Below are positions 29,127 to 33,304 of a stretch of 33,304 nt of DNA, piece by piece. How positions within the stretch are numbered: the first letter of the stretch is position 1; every line of letters starts with the position of its first letter. Under the pieces are notes generated by a model. The model was given only the letters and a program-made list of their open reading frames with translations, did not search any database and had not been told where the DNA came from. The DNA comes from Gnetum montanum (taxonomy: Eukaryota; Streptophyta; Gnetopsida; Gnetales; Gnetaceae). A program made the position numbers and the translations under genes. Where the stretch lies: positions 75,881 to 109,184 of the forward strand of contig MNCI01005364.1 in NCBI GenBank assembly GCA_015680685.1, written 5' to 3'.

Positions 29127-30240
29127 ATCAATATATTAAAGAAAGTTTCCAAGAGGAGTTTAGACATATTAGAGATTGTACATATAGATATTTGTAGTCT
29201 AGATATGGATGTGTATGGTCAAAAGTATTTTATTACTTTTATTGATGATTACTCATGATATATGTATATCTACTTGCTTCATAACAAGAGTAAAGCTTTA
29301 GATGCCTTTAAGGTGTTTAAGGCTGAAGTAGAGAAACAATGTGATAAGCAAATAAAGTTAGTGATATTTAATAGAGGTGGTGAATACTATGGTAGATATA
29401 TTGATGATGGACAAGCACCTAGTCCATTTACTAAGTTTCTTTAAGAGCATGGAATTGTTTCCCGATACACTATGCCTAGTTCTCCAAACCAGAACGGTGT
29501 GGCAGAAAGAAGAAATCGAACATTACTGGACATGGTGTGGAGTATGCTTACCAACTCCAAGCTTCCTAAGTCCTTGTGGACTAAAGCTCTCAAGATGGCG
29601 GTGTATATATTAAACTGAGTTCCAACCAAGGCTCTCTCAAAGATACCATTTGAATTATGAAAAGGTTGGAAACTGAGTTTGTGAAATATACGTGTTTAGA
29701 GATGCCCGTCTGAAGTAAGAGTCTATAATCCATAAGAAAATAAGCTAGAAAAAAGGACCATAAGTGGGTATTTTATCGGATATGTTGAATGGTCTAAGGG
29801 ATACAAATTTTATTGCCCATCACATACTACTAGGTTTGTGGAATCAAGGAATGCTAAATTTCTTGAGAATGACTTGATTAGTGGGAGCAGTAGATCTTGG
29901 AACATTGTTCCTGAGATAGATCATATAGATGCTCAACCCACCACTTCAAATGATAGATAGATTATTGTGCATAATACGCCTAGATCACAAATGTGTAATG
30001 AACAACAACCAGTCATTGAAGTTCCATAAACTATTGATTAAGAAGTAGTAGATCTAGCTGAATAATAGATACCAGAACCTATTGAACAGCCTGTTGAACA
30101 TCATGATCCTCAAGATAATGATGAACCAACATTAAGAAGATCTACTAGAGTAAGGCAATAAGCGATTCCTAGTGACTATATGGTGTATCTATAGGAGTTT
30201 GACTATAACATAGGAGCTGAAAATGATCTCAAAACGTTTT
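29127..30240 (+). pseudogene. Copia integrase
   Basis: Same frame as the protease. HIDICSLDMDVYGQKYF (first Asp, about 29176), IFNRGGEYYG (29364) and PSSPNQNGVAERRNRTLLDM (Glu, about 29480) mark the D-D-E core. The second catalytic Asp, usually in a SDRGGEY context, is Asn (AAT, 29370-29372), a G-to-A change that would abolish catalysis. Stops interrupt at 29258, 29442, 29617 and beyond. The C-terminal GYFIGYVEWSKGYKFYCP (29772-29825) is the GKGY-like copia block. A Glu/Pro/Asp-rich linker with RRSTRVRQ (near 30140) joins it to reverse transcriptase. Integrase inserts the cDNA in the nucleus. Confidence 0.85.
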
Positions 30241-31010
30241 TAGAAGCCATGAGTTATAAGGAATCTAACTTGTGGTATGATTCCATGAAAGATGAGATGA
30301 ACTCTATTTCATCTAATGGAGTCTGGGATCTTATCAATTTTCCTGATAATGTAAAAGCCATTGGATGCAAATGGGTCTTCAAGACTAAGAAAGACTCATT
30401 GGGCAACATTGAAAGATATAAGTCAAAACTTGTTGCTAAAGGGTTCACTTAGAAAGAGGGAATAGATTACAAGGAGACCTTTCTCCTATATCTAAGAAGG
30501 ACTTCCTTTGTGTTATCATGGCATTGGTTGCCCATTTTGATCTTGAATTACATCAAATGAATGTGAAAATAACATTCCTTAATGGTGATCTAGAGGAAGA
30601 GGTTTATATGAAACAACCTAAAGGATTTTTCTCTAGGGATGGTAAGAAATTAGTATGCAAGCTTAAGAAATCCATATATGGATTGAAACAGGCCTCCTGT
30701 CAATGGTACTTAAAATTTAATGATATCATCACTTCATTTGGTTTTGAAGAAAACATCATGGATCAATGTATATACCAGAATGTCAGTGGGTGAAAAATCT
30801 ATTTTTTACTTCTATATGTGGATGACATCCTTCTTGCAACCAATAATAGTGGATTTTTATACGAGGTGAAACATTTTCTCTCTAAGAATTTTGACATGAA
30901 GGATTTGGACGAGGCATCTTATGTCATTGGCATTCAAATCCACAAGGATAGATCTAGATGTATTCTAGGACTATCACAGGAAACCTATATTAATAAAGTT
31001 TAGAAAGGTT
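30241..31010 (+). pseudogene. Copia reverse transcriptase
   Basis: The frame gives ESNLWYDSMKDEMNSISSNG, CKWVFKTKKDSLGNIERYKS, and KLVAKGFT with a stop after it, then YKETF. A one-base deletion near 30482 shifts the frame. MALVAHFDLELHQMNVKITF (30518), LNGDLEEEVYMKQPKGF, SIYGLKQASCQWY and the catalytic YVDD (30815-30826) follow. The frame then holds to KV, stop (31003). A TGA at 30791 is the other interruption. All copia RT landmarks are present; the usual Asp of 'QMDVKTAFLNG' is Asn (NVK). It would copy element RNA to cDNA. Confidence 0.9.
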
Positions 31011-31791
31011 TCAATGAAAGATTGTTCACCAAGTATAGCACCCATTGTTAAGGGTGACAGGTTCAATTTGAACCAGTGCCCTGGGAATGATTTAGAGAAG
31101 AGTTAGATGAGCAACATTCCGTATGCTTTGGTTGTTGGAAGCCTTATGTATGCTCAAATCTACACAAGGCCTGACATTGCATTTGATGTGGGAATGTTGA
31201 ACAAATATTAGAGTAATCTGGGTATTGACCACTGGGGCTGCAAAGAAAGTGATGAGGTACTTTCAAGGTACAAAAGACTACACGCTTATGTATAAATGAA
31301 CTAACTCCTTGGAGGTGACTGGCTAGTCTGATTCAGAATTTGCTAGCTGTGTTGATTCATAGAAATCCACATCTAGTTATGTTTTTATACTAGCTAGAGG
31401 GGTTATATCTTAGAGGAGTGGAAAGAAAACTTTGATTGCTACTTCCACAATGGAGGCAGAGTTCGTTTCTTGTTTTGAGGTTACTTCACATGGTGTGTGG
31501 TTAAAGAGTTTCATAATAGGGCTTAGAATTGTGGATTCTATATCTAGGCCATTAAGAATGTTTTGTGACAATTCAATTGCTATCTTTATGACTAAGAATA
31601 ATAAGAGTGGAAGTCAAAGTAAATACATTGACATAACGTACTTAGCTATAAGGGAACGCATTAAGGAAAATAAAGTGGTCATTGGGCATATAAGCACTGA
31701 ATTAATGATAGATGATCCTTTGACAAAAGGAATACCACCGAAGTCATTTAAGGATCATATAGTTTGGATGGGACTTGGTTCCATAATGTAA
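31011..31791 (+). pseudogene. Copia RT end and RNase H
   Basis: PYALVVGSLMYAQIYTRPDI (31118 onward) is the conserved copia RT end. A frameshift near 31235 gives KVMRYFQGTKDY. RNase H follows, with SDSEFASC (first Asp, about 31333), TMEAEFVS (Glu), CDNSIAIFMTKN (Asp, about 31567) and YIDITYLAIRE (Asp; the usual His is Tyr). The last 119 codons (31432-31791) are open and end at TAA after GLGSIM. The order and the end match full-length copia polyproteins. RNase H removes the RNA strand during cDNA synthesis. Confidence 0.88.
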
Positions 31792-32070
31792 TTTTTTGTA
31801 CGTACAATTTTATAATCTTAATGAAACTCTTATTCAATTGTGCTATTTTCTCATATGGTTTGCACATATAGTTATTAAAGAAAATACACATATGGCAAGA
31901 CCTAGAATGAACATTGGGTTTATTCATAAATTTAAGTTACCATATAAGGAATTAAGTTTTGAGAGATAATATGTTGTAATACATGGAAGATAATACTCAC
32001 ATTGAGAGGAATTATCACCATGATTCATGCATTTATTTCTTGAAATCTGGGTTTGATTAAATATGGAGAT
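31792..32070 (+). other. Copia 3' untranslated region
   Basis: AT-rich stretch between the polyprotein stop and the polypurine tract. No gene is seen; the minus-strand open frame across it and the LTR (31924-32331) is a chance frame. Confidence 0.6.
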
Positions 32071-32082
32071 AAAGTGGGAGAT
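32071..32082 (+). other. Copia polypurine tract
   Basis: AAAGTGGGAGAT lies directly before the TG of the 3' LTR. This is the canonical plant copia tract that primes plus-strand synthesis. Confidence 0.9.
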
Positions 32083-32537
32083 TGTAATCCATGTCAACGC
32101 GTTTACACATTGTTGATAACGTACTTCCTCATTTCTGCGTTGGCGTGTGGCCTCCATTTCCCAGAACGTGGCCTCCATATCTAATAATGGATAATTCATT
32201 TTTGTGTTGGCGTTGGGGTGGCATCCACATCTAGATGAGGTTTTGGATCTCTTATTTTTCAAATTTTTCTCATGGTAACTGACTTTGTGGCCTATAAATT
32301 CATTCTTGATGGGAGAACAAAGGAACCACAAATCATAGTAGGATTGTAGTTCTGGTCCCTTTCACAAACACTTAAAGGTTGCATACACCATCATTGTAGA
32401 GCACTGGTGTGAAAGAAGAATCTGAATGCCAAGATTAATTGAAGGCATCAATGGCTAGAGGTTAGTTCCATTTACTTCCGCATTCTGTACTTTGATTACT
32501 TATGCAATCTGGTTTTCTACACAATTATTTTCTTACA
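32083..32537 (+). repeat. 3' LTR of copia element
   Basis: Pairs with 26474-26932 and ends TTCTTACA. Differences are mainly C/T and G/A; there is a short deletion in the first 80 bases (ATTAAGG missing after TTGGC). The TATA-like GGCCTATAAATTC is kept. Confidence 0.93.
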
Positions 32538-32542
32538 TAATC
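32538..32542. repeat. Right target duplication of copia element (TAATC)
   Basis: Exact match to 26469-26473. Confidence 0.88.
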
Positions 32543-33304
32543 TCTTAAAGATTCCTTCTCAACTCTATTATACTCTTTATTTTGGTTGCTACGCTTATGA
32601 ATGATACATATAACCTAGAACAACTCCATTACTAGTTTCCATAATAAAGTGATAAGTTTTTGGTAAATATCTTTATACCACTTTAGTAGTATTGGCAATA
32701 GTTAATAATAAATAAAGTGATAAAAACTTTTCAACATAACTTGAATATACAACTTGGAAATTATATTGAAGGCATGTTCAAGTTACATGAATATTGGACC
32801 CATCTAATTTACTCAGGATTTATTGCTATTAATGTATTTTGTACAAGTTCATTTGTGTGATAGATCCTTTGGGTCTACACAGATGTAATAAAATATTAGC
32901 ATCAATTTTAAAGACTTCATCATCATCTTGGTACATTGGAGAAGGTTGAGTTCTTCATGAATAATCTACACTCAAAATCCAAGATCTAGGAAACAATGTT
33001 TGTTAATGATTTGAGTATTGTTATAGACCTCAGTGTGTGTTAGAGATGCCTTGATATATAACCATGATGGTTTACATAAAAAGACTAATTAGGTTGTTAG
33101 TGATTGATTAACAAGAGCTTGTCATTATTATCATTGTAGCCTTGTTTCAACCAAATGGAGTCAACCACATGAGTTATTTTTCACTATTCATCTCTATGAA
33201 GAGCTATATTTTTATTTATTTGTAGTTTTGTCAAATTATCTTCAATTGTTTTTCCATATATATTTTTGGTTTACCTTTTGGTAACTTTCTTGGAATATTT
33301 TTTT
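32543..33304. other. AT-rich right flank, nothing recognised
   Basis: No open frame above 60 codons, no repeat shared with the rest of the window and no recognisable motif. It continues the sequence that lay left of 26469 before the copia insertion. Confidence 0.4.

Larger units (their letters stand above)
26474..32537 (+). mobile_element. Complete Ty1/copia (TNT1-like) element, inactive
   Basis: A 6,064-bp element with a perfect 5-bp target duplication (TAATC), TG...CA LTRs of 459 and 455 bp, an initiator tRNA-Met primer site, a 1-kb leader, one polyprotein gene in copia order (gag, protease, integrase, reverse transcriptase, RNase H) and a canonical polypurine tract. The LTRs differ at roughly 15% of positions by eye, so the insertion is old. 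The polyprotein has many stops, at least three frameshifts and a large gag deletion at the N (28458). I did not assign a lineage. Confidence 0.93.

Noticed and set aside
31924-32331. 135-codon minus-strand ORF
   Set aside because: It spans the copia 3' untranslated region, polypurine tract and LTR in antisense; no domain.

Overview
This is AT-rich plant nuclear DNA made almost entirely of decayed transposable elements. I see no intact host gene. The evidence is: LTR retrotransposons whose primer sites match plant-type tRNA-Asp and initiator tRNA-Met, tRNA-derived SINEs, plant LINE remnants, and coding frames broken mainly by TAA/TAG/TGA where C-to-T decay of methylated cytosines would put them. 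An angiosperm fits best; I cannot name the species.

Left part (1-19269): a nested cluster of one Athila-like Ty3/gypsy family. The oldest copy, E2 (+ strand), starts outside the window. It supplies gag (from 1405), protease (2701-3252), a T-rich tract, an internal LTR-like promoter (about 6033-6105), a long coiled-coil 'env-position' ORF (to 9370) and a 3' LTR (9574-9871 continued at 18675-19269). Three younger members of the same family sit inside it, all antisense. E1 (1-1402, with 5' LTR, PBS and gag start) broke E2 gag. A solo LTR lies at 4337-5188. E3 (9872-18674) is complete from LTR to LTR and split the E2 3' LTR, leaving the target duplication GACAT/GACAA. No reverse transcriptase, RNase H or integrase is visible in E2 or E3, so the family looks non-autonomous: gag (and, in E2, protease) plus a second large protein that seems to have its own promoter.

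Middle part (19270-26468): AT-rich DNA with two tRNA-derived SINE-like copies (about 19610 and 20015), a 50-bp tandem array (21010-21300), a 140-144-bp tandem array (21309-21785), an antisense LINE reverse-transcriptase remnant (about 21800-22560), a degenerate repeat of about 200 bp (23395-23750), a second non-LTR fragment with a zinc-finger-like C-terminus (24301-24630), and a second SINE type (25910-26240).

Right part (26474-32537): a full-length but dead Ty1/copia element (TNT1-like) with a perfect TAATC target duplication, 459/455-bp LTRs, initiator tRNA-Met PBS, gag, protease, integrase, RT, RNase H and polypurine tract. Its gag is collapsed around the single N in the window (28458). 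The last 760 bases show nothing recognisable.
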